Assembly (NCBI GenBank): GCA_905182985.1
Contig: CAJJDN010000135.1
Location: 205,411 to 269,410, forward strand
Length of the DNA stretch: 64,000 nt
From: Paramecium sonneborni
Lineage: Eukaryota > Ciliophora > Oligohymenophorea > Peniculida > Parameciidae
Reading direction: 5' to 3'
Both the position numbers and the translations under genes were made by a program. A model generated the notes under the pieces. It did not search any database and was not told where the DNA came from. It saw only the letters and a list, made by a program, of their open reading frames with translations. How positions within the stretch are numbered: position 1 is the first letter of the stretch; every line of letters begins with the position of its first letter. Positions 1-12,800 of the stretch are shown piece by piece.

Positions 1-3000
1 GTTTGGAATTCATATGATTCCTAAGTCAATACACATGCTAAAGTTATATCTTTAAGTGTTTAAGCTCTACCTCCATTAGCTCTCACCCATTTACCATCCA
101 CAGATTCAATTATATAACCTTAAGTACCCACTTTAGCTATGTTATGGACTGGAGATCTCTTACTTAAATATTTTGGTAAAGTAGTCAACCATCTAGTCCA
201 AAGTCCAAAAGCATATTCACTTTATCCATTAATTTTCATTCCATTTTCATCATGAATAATTATCTTATCTACTACATTCTCCTATTAATCATATTCTATA
301 TATCTATTTTAATCGACTCCCAAATAAGTTACTGGTTTACCTACTTAATATACTCCCATTACACCTTCTCCGTAATTAAAAGTAGTCTAAAAGTCTAATC
401 CTTCTCTATAAGATCCCTCCCCTAAATAGATTCCAACAAATGCTATCTTCCCATTGAATGCAGATATTGTTTCATCTCCTCCTACTGTTACACTTAAATG
501 ATTAACTTATTTATGGTAAACACCTTCAAATTTTACTTCTCCAGTTACTTAAGGTTTTATTAAAGCACCATAAGCTCTACTATCCTTATATCCAAAATAG
601 ACATATGTCCAAACATATTCAACACTCTCTATACTCTTTAATATATTCACAGATCCTTTTCCTCTATTTCCATATACACTGTATGTATTGAAATATACAT
701 TGCTCTTTATACCTCCACCATATATATGATGAACTTCTAAAGCTCTATCACCTAGTACTCCTTTACCTTAAGTACGCACTTTATTTGATCTTAAATTAAT
801 TAATTAAAATGCATTTGGTTCATCTACTTTTAGATCATCCACCCATCTAAACCAAAACGCTACTGCATATTCTTCAATTAATAATTATGATTCTTGAGGA
901 TCAAAATGAAAATGTTCTCCTTTCTCATTACCACTTATTAAAATTGGTTTAGTTATTATTGTCTCTTCTATCAATATTGGTAATTATTAAGGCATATTAC
1001 TTAATGTCTTAATAGTTTCTTCCAAACTTTCATCTCCATCAATAAAAGCTGGAGCATCAACATCATAAAAAATGTTAGCAAACTATCCATTCAATCCCAA
1101 ATAATCCATATGCTTTCCTCCAAATATGAATTTAGCATATGTTGGTGGAACATGCTAAGCATCAATTTCTATTCTATATTTAGATGCTCCTTCTCCATAT
1201 TTTACTATATATCCAACGACCTTTCTTTATTAAGAACTGTAAGTGTATGCTACAAAATACCATATACTATCCATATTCTCGTTCAACACCACATTGGTAT
1301 CCTTTGTTTTACTCTATGTTGTAATATCATAAGTAGAAAACACAAATGAATTGTCATATAAAAATAGAGCTAATGTTCTATCACCATAAAATGAAAAATC
1401 TTAATATTCTTCATTAGTCGTCATTCTTGATAAGAAATAGTATTGTCCCTCTTCACGTGCATGTTATTTAACTGAATGTTCACTAAACCTCATCCAATAT
1501 CCATATCCATACTCAGATGCATCCTACAATAGAGCTCTATCCTCAAATTCAAATACTTGTGTAGGGTCTCCATCAAAATCTGAATTGAAATATTTAGTAT
1601 TTACAGCTATAGCTTTTTTCTCCTATACTCTACCACTACTTGCTCTATGTTTAGGTGGTTAAAATTAAGTTGGTTCATTCACATTAAATTCCTCCTTAAC
1701 AGATGTTAATTTTATTGACCTATCATGCTCACTTTAATCAACTTGCTTATCTTCATCAACTACATCATCTAATTAATTCTCTAGAGCCAAATAATTAGCT
1801 CCCTTGTTATATGATTCTATCACTTCTTCTCCAACTATCTCTTCAACATAATTTTTATTTCCATAACAAACAGCAGGTAATGGTTATTTCTTTGCCATCT
1901 TCTTCTCTTACCTAGCTTCCTTTCTTGTCTTTTACCCAGTTTTACGACGAGGTCCTGATCTCTTTACTTTTTTCAAAACCTTCTTTGGTTTCTTTCTAAA
2001 CTAAGGTACACATATTTCCCCATCTTCCTCTCCATTCTCTTTCTTCTCATCCTATGGTATATCATCCTTTTTATCTACTTTTTTATCTTCAACAACACTT
2101 TCCTTATTCTTTTTCTTAGTATCCGAAACAACTTTTGATTTCTTGGAGTTATTTTCTTATTTTTTAACAGTAGTTTTTTTTTCATCAGATTTTTTCTGTT
2201 CATTTTTCTTCTTCTTTGTAATCACTTCAGCTTTCTTTCCTTCCTTTTTATTTTTTTATTTTCTTTATGGCTTAACTTTCTTTTTATTATCATCAACTTT
2301 ATCATCAGTAACAATTTCTTCTAAAGTCTCTTCTGTAATTTCAATAGTAACCTCTTCCTCTGTTATCTTTTCATCATCAGGTACTGGTTCATCCTCAATA
2401 ATTTCTTCTGTTATTTTCTCATCATCAGGTACTGGTTCATCCTCAATAGTTTCTTCTGTAATTTTCTCATCATCTGGAACAGGTTCATCTTCAGTAGCCT
2501 CTTCTGTAATTTTCTCATCATCTGGAACTGGTTCATCTTCAGCAGTTTCTTCAGTAATTTTTTCATCATCTGGAACTGGATCGTCTTCAGTAGTATCTTT
2601 ACTCTCTTCTTCTGTTATTTTATTATCATCTGGCACTGGATCATCTTATACAACTTCTTCAGTTGTAGTTTCTTCATTAATAACAACCTCTTCTTCTGTA
2701 TCTTTTTGATCATCTGGTACTGGTTCATCATTTACTTATGGATGTTCTTCTGTTTCTTCCATTCCATCAACATAATCAGGTTCTGGTTAATTTACAGTAT
2801 CTCCATAATATTCACATTCTTCTCCTACTCCACTTCTTATATATTCAATAGGTCCATAGGTAGAATGAGCATCAACTACTTTACTAGTATCTTTTTAAGA
2901 CCCATAAATTTCTCTGGTTTTTATGACAGTACTTTTTGTTACTTTTGGATTTTGAGGAAGTTTATAAACTTAAGGCTCTGAATCATCAACTGGAAATTCT

Positions 3001-3671
3001 GCTTCCATTTCATCTTCATAAACATAAACATAATCATATTAATCATCATTAGCTTATTCTTCAAAATAATAAACTACATCATCTTCATCACTTTCTATTA
3101 TAAGATCTCTTGGTGATTATTTTTTGAGTTCTTACTCACAAACTTATTTTAAAGCCTTTAATTATGCTATCTTTTATTTTAAATGTGTTGTTAATCTAAC
3201 ATTTCGACATGAATCAACATATCCATAGATTTATCTCTCTGCATTTCTTAGATAATTAATAATCTAATTAGCCAATGCAACTCTCTCTTCTTTAGATCTT
3301 TATGCATTTAGACGCTACACATAATCATAAGCATCTTCAATTCTACAAGATGTCCATTCATTTTAAAGAAATACTTTAAATGATGGTTTATTTCTCTCAT
3401 ATTCACGAATCACTGTAGTAGCTTACTTTGCACTCTCAATTATCTTTATCATTTTTGCTAACACATCCAGATCATTTATAACTTATTCTCTATGTTCAAT
3501 TATATCAATCCATCTTGTAAGTGCTTCGATGGTTCCATCAAAATTCATGTAACAATTAAATCTACTTATTTCTAAGTCTCTTGCTTCATTATAAGTCATC
3601 CCTACCCTAATCACACAGATCTCTCCTAAACTTAAGGTAGCTAACAATAGCAGCAATAACAATTTCTTCAT
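1..3671 (-). CDS. Secreted repeat protein with laminin-G/lectin-like modules (3' end missing)
   Basis: One frame stays open for 1,223 codons from the ATG at 3671 to the left edge when only TGA is a stop, so the C-terminus lies outside the window. I chose the ATG at 3669-3671 over the in-frame one at 3710 because it begins a good signal peptide (MKKLLLLLLLATLSLG). A helical region follows (about residues 20-190), then an acidic stretch, then about seven 16-residue repeats around VPDDEKITEE (near residues 345-470), then a lysine-rich segment. The C-terminal half carries at least three related modules marked by YGYGYWMRF, YAVAFWFRW and YAFGLWTRW, each followed by a GDR motif, as in concanavalin/laminin-G-like folds. 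No intron is needed. Probably a secreted or surface protein. The family assignment is inference and the exact function is unknown. Confidence 0.75.
2268..2680 (-). repeat. In-frame tandem repeat of about 48 bp (VPDDEKITEE unit)
   Basis: About seven imperfect copies of a 16-codon unit lie inside the secreted protein. The core P-V-P-D-D-E-K-I-T-E-E is nearly constant; the linker between cores varies. The repeat is strongly acidic and is followed by a lysine-rich stretch, so the two regions could pair electrostatically. It causes a spurious serine-rich open frame on the opposite strand. Confidence 0.85.
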
Positions 3672-6600
3672 GAAAAAATAAATATATAAACCGTTTTTAT
3701 TATAAATCATTCATGCCATAGAATACTCTCCTAATCTATTCTAAATACTTCTTTTTGTTTTATATTTAATTCTCATTCTATTCGCCTATTAATCTCAATC
3801 ATTCAACCTACTTAAAATCATTTTCTCCTTCAAATTTCTCTTATTACCTAAACAACCTGGAACCATTCTCATTTAATTTGCTTTAGTATTTTTTAAACAC
3901 TTTTTAGCTTTCTCTCAACATTCTTTGTTTATTTATTTACATCCTTTCTCAGTAATTTTTATATTGAACTATTTGTATTTCTTTTCTTCTAAAATGCAAT
4001 CTAAATTTTTATTTCCTCCCTATTTAATACCAAAATTTTCATACTAGGTACTCAATAGGATAATAAATTTATATTACCTTCATCTTATCTTTCCTTATAA
4101 GATTATATTGAGCTCTTTGATTAACATCCAATCATTCTAATAGAAAAAAGATTTATTTCAATATAAAGATTAAAATCTCAAATTAAGATATAAATCATTA
4201 TTTTATCATTAAAAACTTCATCTTCTGTTCATAAAATTTTGATTTAAAATTAATTTAACCTTTTAAACAATATTAACATACTTTCATATTATTCCAAAGG
4301 AATTAATTCTATTTATTTTAGCTATTTTTCACTTAAATTTAATATTAAAACATCATACTTAAAAATTTTTTATGATAGACTCAAAATAGATCAAAGTTCT
4401 GTTTTTCTTTTAAAAACTGAGTTTTCATAATATTAAATCTTTTACATTCTTGTTAAATTTATTTCATCAAGTTTGATATATATGAGAAATTCAATAATCT
4501 CTTAAATTTAAATTTGACGTCTTTTCATACTTTATAAAAATATCTAATATATCTAAAGCTTAACTCACTTTTTTTTTTCTTAATCAAAATTATCTCTCTT
4601 TTAAAAAAAGAAAAATAGAAATAACTAAGATTTTTCTTTAACATTTTTATTTATTTTTAATTTTCTGAGAATTGTAATAATTTTGGATTTTTTAAGTAAA
4701 TCTAAGAAACAAATCTAAGATAAATCCATTTTTAGAATTGCTTTTGTCAATTAATTATTTATCAAATTTTCAATTTATAATTATTCTAAAATTATCATCT
4801 TCAAAATTTTAAAATAAAAGTATTGTTATTTGGATAAATTTTTTCTTTGGCAATTTTATTATAGTTATGCAATTCACAAAATATTTAATATATTTTTATT
4901 TGTTTCTTATTTGATATAATTTTTATGTGTTCCTCTAATTTTCATTAGATTATTATTAGTAAATTAAATTTTTTAAAAGGCTAATTATGGTTCCCTAAAA
5001 TTTTTCATATTTATTCTTTAATAAAATATCTTATTCTCATCTGGCTTATAAAAAGTTCTTCTATTCAAAAAATTATATCCATAATTGCTCATTTGATTTA
5101 TAATTTCTTTTTACTTTTCTTTATAATTATTTAGAATACTAATTTAATTTTCCAGATAAATTTAATCCATCTATTTCTATTTGTTTTATTACTTCAATCT
5201 AGGATAGGATTTATAGTATATTAAAATTTTCAATTTTAAGATCACCTTTAGACTTATTGGAAGAACTGATATCAATAAATAATGAACCCTTCCTCCAAGT
5301 TTTTTTTTCTTAATGTTATTTATATGATAATTTTAGGTTCTATTATACAACCATTCTTGAGTTATTTCTTCGTAGAAAACATATTTAAACTATGATTTAA
5401 AGACTCAATATGGAAATTGAAAATATTGTCTAATTTGTAAAATCACTGATACCCAAATTTATTTATTAATAATCTAATTTAAATAAAATGTTTTATTATT
5501 ATATATTAAAATGACGAATAAAACAATTTCCTATAAAATTATGAGCATATTTTTATAGATTTAATTTAAAGCCATACAAAGCCTATACTATTAAGCATTA
5601 GAAAAATTGATAATCGATTTCATTAATTTAGAAATAAAAAGTTTCATAACTTAGAAATAAGGTGTTATTCTCTAATTTTAAATTTGATAAAAAATAAGTA
5701 AGTTTTCATCAAAATAGAGTATTAGCAAATAATTTTCTAAAATTCAGCATGATATTATATTTTTTGAAGAATATTTAGATAAATAGAAGTTATTTAATTT
5801 TTTTCTAATCCTAAAAGTTAATTTTTTTGAATAGTTAATAAGTATCTTTATTAAATTATGGAAGAATGCTTTTGAATTGAAAAATTATATCTCTTATAAA
5901 TTATAGATTTCATTTAAATCAAATTTATAATTTCTGTTTTAGATTATAATATAAATAAATTTAGTTGCTAAAAACCAGCTTTAATCCATTGGAACTTTTT
6001 TATTAAGAAAATAGAGATTAATTTAGTTTTTTATTTCATTTCCAAAATTTTACCTAATTAAATTTAATATTAAGATTTTATCAAAATAACATTATTAACA
6101 ATTTATGCGAAGAAAACAATATGTGAAATAGATTTATTATTAATTTATTAAATACATGAATTAATTTATAATTTTATAATTAGTTATTTATGACCGCTTT
6201 TTGTGTATAAAAAGGACTACTCTATTTTATTTTTTAGATTTATAATTTTTCAGAAGTCATGGAATGTTTACGAATTCAATTTAAATAAATACTATTTACT
6301 AGAAATTAATTTAAAAATAAAAATTAGATTTAAGAAAAAAAGTATTGAACACAATTAAAAATTTTATTACAAAGAAATTGTATATTAAAACTATTCCCAA
6401 TTTAAATTTAGAAAATGTGGGCATTAATAAAATAGAAATATTCATAAAGCAGGTGAATATTTAGAAATTAGCATGAAATATAAAACGGCAGATTTTATTT
6501 CTATATCATTATGTTTTTTGACTATTTAATATATAAATTATAAAAAGTGAGACTTTTAGGTCAATTTCTATTAATACTTAAAATAAGATGATGACTATGT

Positions 6601-6840
6601 TGAATAGTTAAGTTAAATTATTAATTTTTCAGATTTAATGGTTTTGCCCAAAAGTTGAGTGAAGATTTTGAATTTTTGTTAATAGAATGAGTCTAGATTC
6701 TTCCATTCTTAGTATTTTAATACTTTTGAGATAGACTATTTATAATATTTTAGTATATTATTTGTATGTCATCATATCTGAGAATTAAATACTTGAATAT
6801 AATTAGAAAATTCATTAATTTATTTTCGTTTTTATAATAG
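3672..6840. other. AT-rich block without a confident gene; possible decayed coding sequence
   Basis: About 3.2 kb, far longer than the other spacers here. On the minus strand, stretches near 3796-4140 and 4260-4560 read as glutamine-using protein (for example LSEKQLKQIELIPLEQYES) but are interrupted by TGA and by a shift at a run of ten T at 4569-4578. On the plus strand a frame of about 200 codons is open from about 5880 to 6475. With only one stop codon and about 85 percent AT, open frames of this size are expected by chance, so neither can be called. It could be a decayed gene, a mobile-element relic, or plain spacer. Confidence 0.4.
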
Positions 6841-9800
6841 ATGATGAAGATGATAATTTTTTATATTCTTTTCTTTGAGCAATTAATTCTGCCATCTAGT
6901 AAGATAAATATAAATATTAGAATGCAAATATTTAGTTTTAACAGATCTAACAAATGAAAGTGTTGATAGTTTATGGTCAGACGAAACTTTAAGCAGTCAG
7001 TTATAGTTTTGTATTAATGGGCTAGCAGAAAAATAGATAGGCTTAGATACTAGTTCAAATACAATTTATTGGAAGAGAACATTTTCTTTACCAAAAACTA
7101 GCAGAGTGTATGTTTATTTCGAGTTTTCTTTATCTGGAAATTGGAATAATGATGAACTATAGATTTTTGCTAATGATTTAAAGGTATACTCTGAAAAATT
7201 CAAGCTCGAAGATTCCAATCGTGGTTGTCTTGATAAGTATTGAATTCAATAAATTTTAGATTTAAATATGAATCTTAGGCATATTTTGTAATAAATATGA
7301 GATTGGATTCTTTGAAATTTGAAATAAAAATCAGTACTACAAACCTTGGAATTTATATTAAAAATATAGTTCTTTTATAATAGTAATAAAGAGGAAGAAA
7401 TGAAATTCTGGAATTTATAGATTATATCCCAACATGTAGTTCAGATTATTATTTTTAACAATATTTTTGCAAATGTAAAAACAATTTAGTATATGAATAA
7501 AACTCGTGTAGAACACAATGTAGTTAAAATTATTTGTATGATGCAACAGAGAAGGTCTGTTATGCAAAAGATTATTGTACAGCATGTCAAGGAACTTAGA
7601 CAACATTAGTTTGTAATACAGATCATTATAAATATCATGAATCTAATATCGTTTAATCAAATTGTGTTAAGAGATGTCCAAATAATTATTTTTAAGATGA
7701 AAATGCTAAAACTTGTGTAAATATGTAATCATATCTTTAAACTAATCTAAATGGAGGAGGTAATTTGTTAAATTTATAATATTAGAAATTGTTGACCATT
7801 ATTATTTCTTTACAACAGTTCCAGAGTTTTTACACTTCTACATGTATAATCATTTAATGGTTACTGTAATATCAATTCCAGAAAAAACTAAAGAAAGAGG
7901 TTACTTCTATTATGGTGGTAGATTTTATATAGGTTCATTTGATTCATTTTAATCCTAAAAAGTGTAGATCACATAAAATATCCAGAATTCTCAACATAAA
8001 ATACGTTTTAGAGCAATAGCTCATTTTATTGATTTCAATCCTACCAAGTTTGATATCACTATTAATAATGTAAAATAAACAGCTGCAACTTTAACCATTA
8101 ATAGTGTAAATAGATTATAATCATCAAAATCAGATTATATAGCTTATTTAGATTACACTTGGGTAAGAACAGAATAATATCCATTAACATAAAATACAAT
8201 TCTTTTTGAAATAGAGTAGCCCCAATAAGCTGGACAATATGTAGGTATTTTTTATTTAGATGAAATTAATATTTATCAATTTTAATGTTAAGCAGGATGC
8301 AACAGTTGTTTTACATATAATTTATGTACTCCATGTCTATTTCCAGCAAACAAAGATCCAGCTAATTGTTAATGTTTAACAGGATATGTTATGAAGGATA
8401 ATTAGTGTATAGGTATTACATAAATTGAAATTAGTTTGTCCAACATATTGTACTACTTGTGTAACTGCTGGAGTCTGTGTAGATTGTTAAGTAGCAACAA
8501 AAAGAATTAATTCTCCAAGTTGTGATCAATGTCCTGTAAATTATTATTTAGATTCTGGAAAAGATAATTGTTAAGATTGTTAAACGGGATGTCATAAATG
8601 CACAGTTGGAACTGCTTGCGTTTAATGTGCAAATGGATATTTTAGAAATCAAACTAATTAATGTATAACATAATGTCCAGATGGCTAATTTAATGATTCT
8701 AGTGATACAAATGATCCTAAATGTAGTATTTGTGATAGTAACTGTAAAAAATGTCAAACATTATCAACAACATGTACTGCATGTAATGGATTAGCTATTC
8801 TTGTATCAGGACATTGTTATTTATGTTCTGAAGGTTAATATTTATCAGGTACTACTTGTGTACCTTGTATAAGTGGTTGTTAAATTTGTTCTACAATTAC
8901 TTGCACTACCTGTTAGGATTCATTTTATTATAAATCATCAACCAATGAATGTCTCTCTATTTGTGATCCTGGATTTTATGGTAATGCAACTACTAAAACA
9001 TGTGATTAATGCAACTCTAGTTGTTTAACATGTTTAGCTGGTACAAATAAGGATTGTGTCACATGTCCACCAGGAAAAGTGCTGAATCTCTAAGATATCA
9101 TAAATGGAGAGTGTTAAACAAACTGTTTAGTTGGATTTTATAAAGTAGATGATGGTTGTGCAAAATGTTGGAAAGGTTGTTCTGCATGTATGGACTCAAC
9201 TCAAGCTTGTTTAACATGTGCAAGTAAATTCTATAGATTGAGAACTACAGGTTGGTGTTATGAAACATGTCCTAATGGATTTTATAATAATTAAGTAGGC
9301 TTTGTTTGTTCTCCTTGTAATACTTAATGTAAGACTTGCAATGGATTTTCAGAGTCTCATTGTTTATCATGCAATGCTCCTTTGGCTTATTATTAAAATT
9401 AATGTTTAGTAGAATGTTATGATGGTTATGGCAGTATCAACAATGTCTGTGAATCATGTGCAGCAAATTGTAAGAAATGTTTTGGTACATTACCAAATTA
9501 ATGTCTTGAATGCATGACTGGATTTTATACATTAAATAATTAATGTTATGTGAAATGTCCAAAATCATTTATTGGTATCAGACCTTAATATGTTTGTAAA
9601 TGCATTTATGACAATTGTATAAGTTGTACTGCTTCTTAGTTTTTTTTGGATAATTAATGTTATGCCATATGTCCAACTGGTTATTTTGGATATAATGGTT
9701 TATGTATAAAATGTGATGTAACTTGTGGAACTTGTTTTGGTGAGGGAATAGAAGAATGTTCTTCTTGTAATAATGGTTTAATATTATTTAAAAATACTTG

Positions 9801-12800
9801 TATCACAAATTGTTTAGGAAATCTTTATCATGATGTTGTAAATAATGAATGCAAAACTTGTCATATTGAATGTATTGCATGTACAGGACCTAATGATAAT
9901 AATTGTACAGCATGTCCTAGTGAAAAACTATTAACAATTGAAAATACTTGTAAAGATCAATGCACAGATGGTTCATATCCTGTATTAAATGAAAAAAGAT
10001 GTTATGCATGTAATCCAACTTGTAAAACTTGTTTTGGTCCCTCTGATGAAAATTGTTTGACATGCAATAATTTATTTTAAGCAAATAAATGTGTTAGTAA
10101 TTGTTCACCAGGCTTTACAATTAATGCTACAGGTACTAAATGTGATTCTGATTTTCCTCTTGTTATCGCAATTTGCTCATATCAATGCTCAACTTGTGAA
10201 TTAGCACCTAGATTTTGTAAATTATGCAATGGAAATCGTAGTCCTAATCCACCTAATTGTGATTGTGAAGCTGGTTATTTTGATGATGGAGTAAATGCTA
10301 TTTGTCCTAAATGTGCAAATAAATGTTTAACTTGTAAAGGATTAGCAAATCTTTGTCTCAAATGCAAAGGTGATAGACTTTTACCTTAATGTAATTGTCC
10401 AGATTTTTATTATGATGACGGCGAAGCTGTAAATTGTGTAAAATGTCAAGACAATTGTAAAACATGTGATGCGAATGGATGTACATCATGTTTAGGAGAT
10501 CGAATTAATGTTCCTAGCTGCGTCTGTCCAGATGGATATTTTGATAACTATGAGACTTATTGTTAATAATGTGCTAAAAAGTGTACAACTTGCAATGGAT
10601 CTGCAGAATTATGTACTAATTGTTCGGGATTAAGAGTTAATAAACCTATTTGTAATTGTCCAAATGGATACTTTGAAAATTCAGATCTAGAATGTTAACA
10701 ATGTGATTCAACATGTAAAGATTGTAATTAATATGGATGTTTATCATGTTTTGGTAACAGAATAGGTCCTATCAGTGGAGAATGCAAATGTGATGCAAAG
10801 GGTATAAGCAGATTTAGCATAGGATCTGTATATTGTACAGATTGTTCATTAGGTGTACCATATTTTGGTTTAATTGATAAATTTGATGGATTTACAATTG
10901 ATTTTGGTGGATCAGTGGCATTATATGATTCTTTAACAGGAGATTCAGATAGTTTATGCAGCATAATTTTTGATGAAGACACTTTAGCATTACTTGGAAC
11001 TGATCCTGTATGCAATGAAGATTTTACTGTAATTTTTGGAGATAATCCAACAATCAAAGTTGGAGATAAAATTTAACTCAAAACAGAATTTCTACTTTAA
11101 GGATGTAGTTACAAATTTTTATAAATTCTACCAATGGAACTATCGATCCCATCAACTATAGATTAAACTACACATAAACCGACAGTGAGATTTACGGATA
11201 CTACTTCTCCTAATGTATGTTAATAATTGAGCATAAAATTTGAAGAACTTTTTTATAATGGAAAATAGAAACTAAAAATAATATCATGGAGTCAAATACT
11301 TCCTGTGACTGTGGATCCAATTATAGCTCAGATTTTATCTTCTAATACATTAAATAATAGCGATGTTATAACATTTCCAGATAGATTGTTTTAATCAGGA
11401 ATTCTATATAAATTTGGTGCAACAATTGAAAGTTTCGCAAAATTGTAGAATATCTAAACATTCTAATTTCAAGCATAATAATAATCAACAATAACTTTTA
11501 AATAAGACACTCTAATTAGTTAATATAATAGATTTTCGAACATAAAAATTCCAAATAAGATCTCATATGCAAATTGCATAGAAAAAAATCCTCCAGAATA
11601 ATCGTTATATTATGAGATAATATTAAAGAACACAAAGTAAAGACTCTAAAATGGAACATTAACAGAGAATTTAATAGATGGATTCGAATATGATGTTGAA
11701 TTAGATTTTGCACCATTTTATTTTAATTTTACAAATCCTTATATTTTGGTGTTTAATACAAAATTAAGTAGAGCAGATTACACTGCAACTAGTTAAAGCA
11801 TTTTTGAAATATACATAGTTCCATCATCACCTATTTTAACAATAGCAGGAGGAAATAGAATGTTAGGATTTTCATAGGAATTATTTTTAAATAGTACAAT
11901 AACAGATAAAGATCTAACAGAAGATGAAGCATCAAAAATTTAATATATTTGTTATTGGAGTTGTGAAGATATTGTTTATGGAACAGCTTGTTAAAATTAA
12001 ATGAATGAAACTCTCACTTTTGATAATAGTTGTAATTAATTTGTACCTGCAAGAACTTTTGCTCCATATAAAGCTGTTAATTTTTAAGTAGAAATAATTA
12101 AAGAAAATGTTAATTATTCAACAAAAGTTTCAATTCAATTTATTGAATTAGATTTACCTGCATTGAGTATTTAAGGAGTTGATCCTTTAGAAGTTCATAA
12201 TTATTATGACGAATTCATATTTAAGCTTACATATCCAGGAATCAATCCTGATGTTTTAATGTATGCAGGAGCTGTAATTTATGATCAAGTAGTTTAAGCT
12301 ACTTTTTAATTTTATTATTTAGACTTTAAATTCAAAATTTAAGATTATTTCACAAACTTTTAATTAAGCAAAGGAAATGGTGGACGATTGAGATTATCTG
12401 TATATGATCCTAGATTTATTATGCCTTCATTGAACACTTAAATGTTGACAATGAATATACCTCCGTAAAAGTGTGAATTAAAATATGAAAAGAAAGAGAG
12501 TTTTGTTGAATTCTTAGATTATCTTGAAGTGAATGTAATTAATTGTGAAGATGATAATACTCCACTTAAATATTCAGTTATGTTATTTCCAAACTAATCT
12601 ATCTATAAAAATGACGTTGAGAATTCTAAATTCTATCATTATACTCTTGTTATACCTCCATAATAAACTTCTAAATTTAATTTAACTCTTCCTTTTGCAA
12701 ATCATGAAGATAGTCTAATTGTTGTTAATATTCAAGATTAAATAGGCGGAATTGTTAATATAACAGAACCTATAAATATAAAATAATATGGTAATTTAAG

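Noticed and set aside
2143..2709. 188-codon serine-rich open frame, plus strand
   Set aside because: It is the antisense of the acidic VPDD repeat; the TCATCATC-type repeat gives Ser runs with no stop. The minus strand has a signal peptide and a far longer frame.
3796..4560. Minus-strand gene with TGA possibly read as Trp
   Set aside because: TGA is a clean stop in all good genes here, and chance open frames are frequent at this AT content; kept only as a possible relic.
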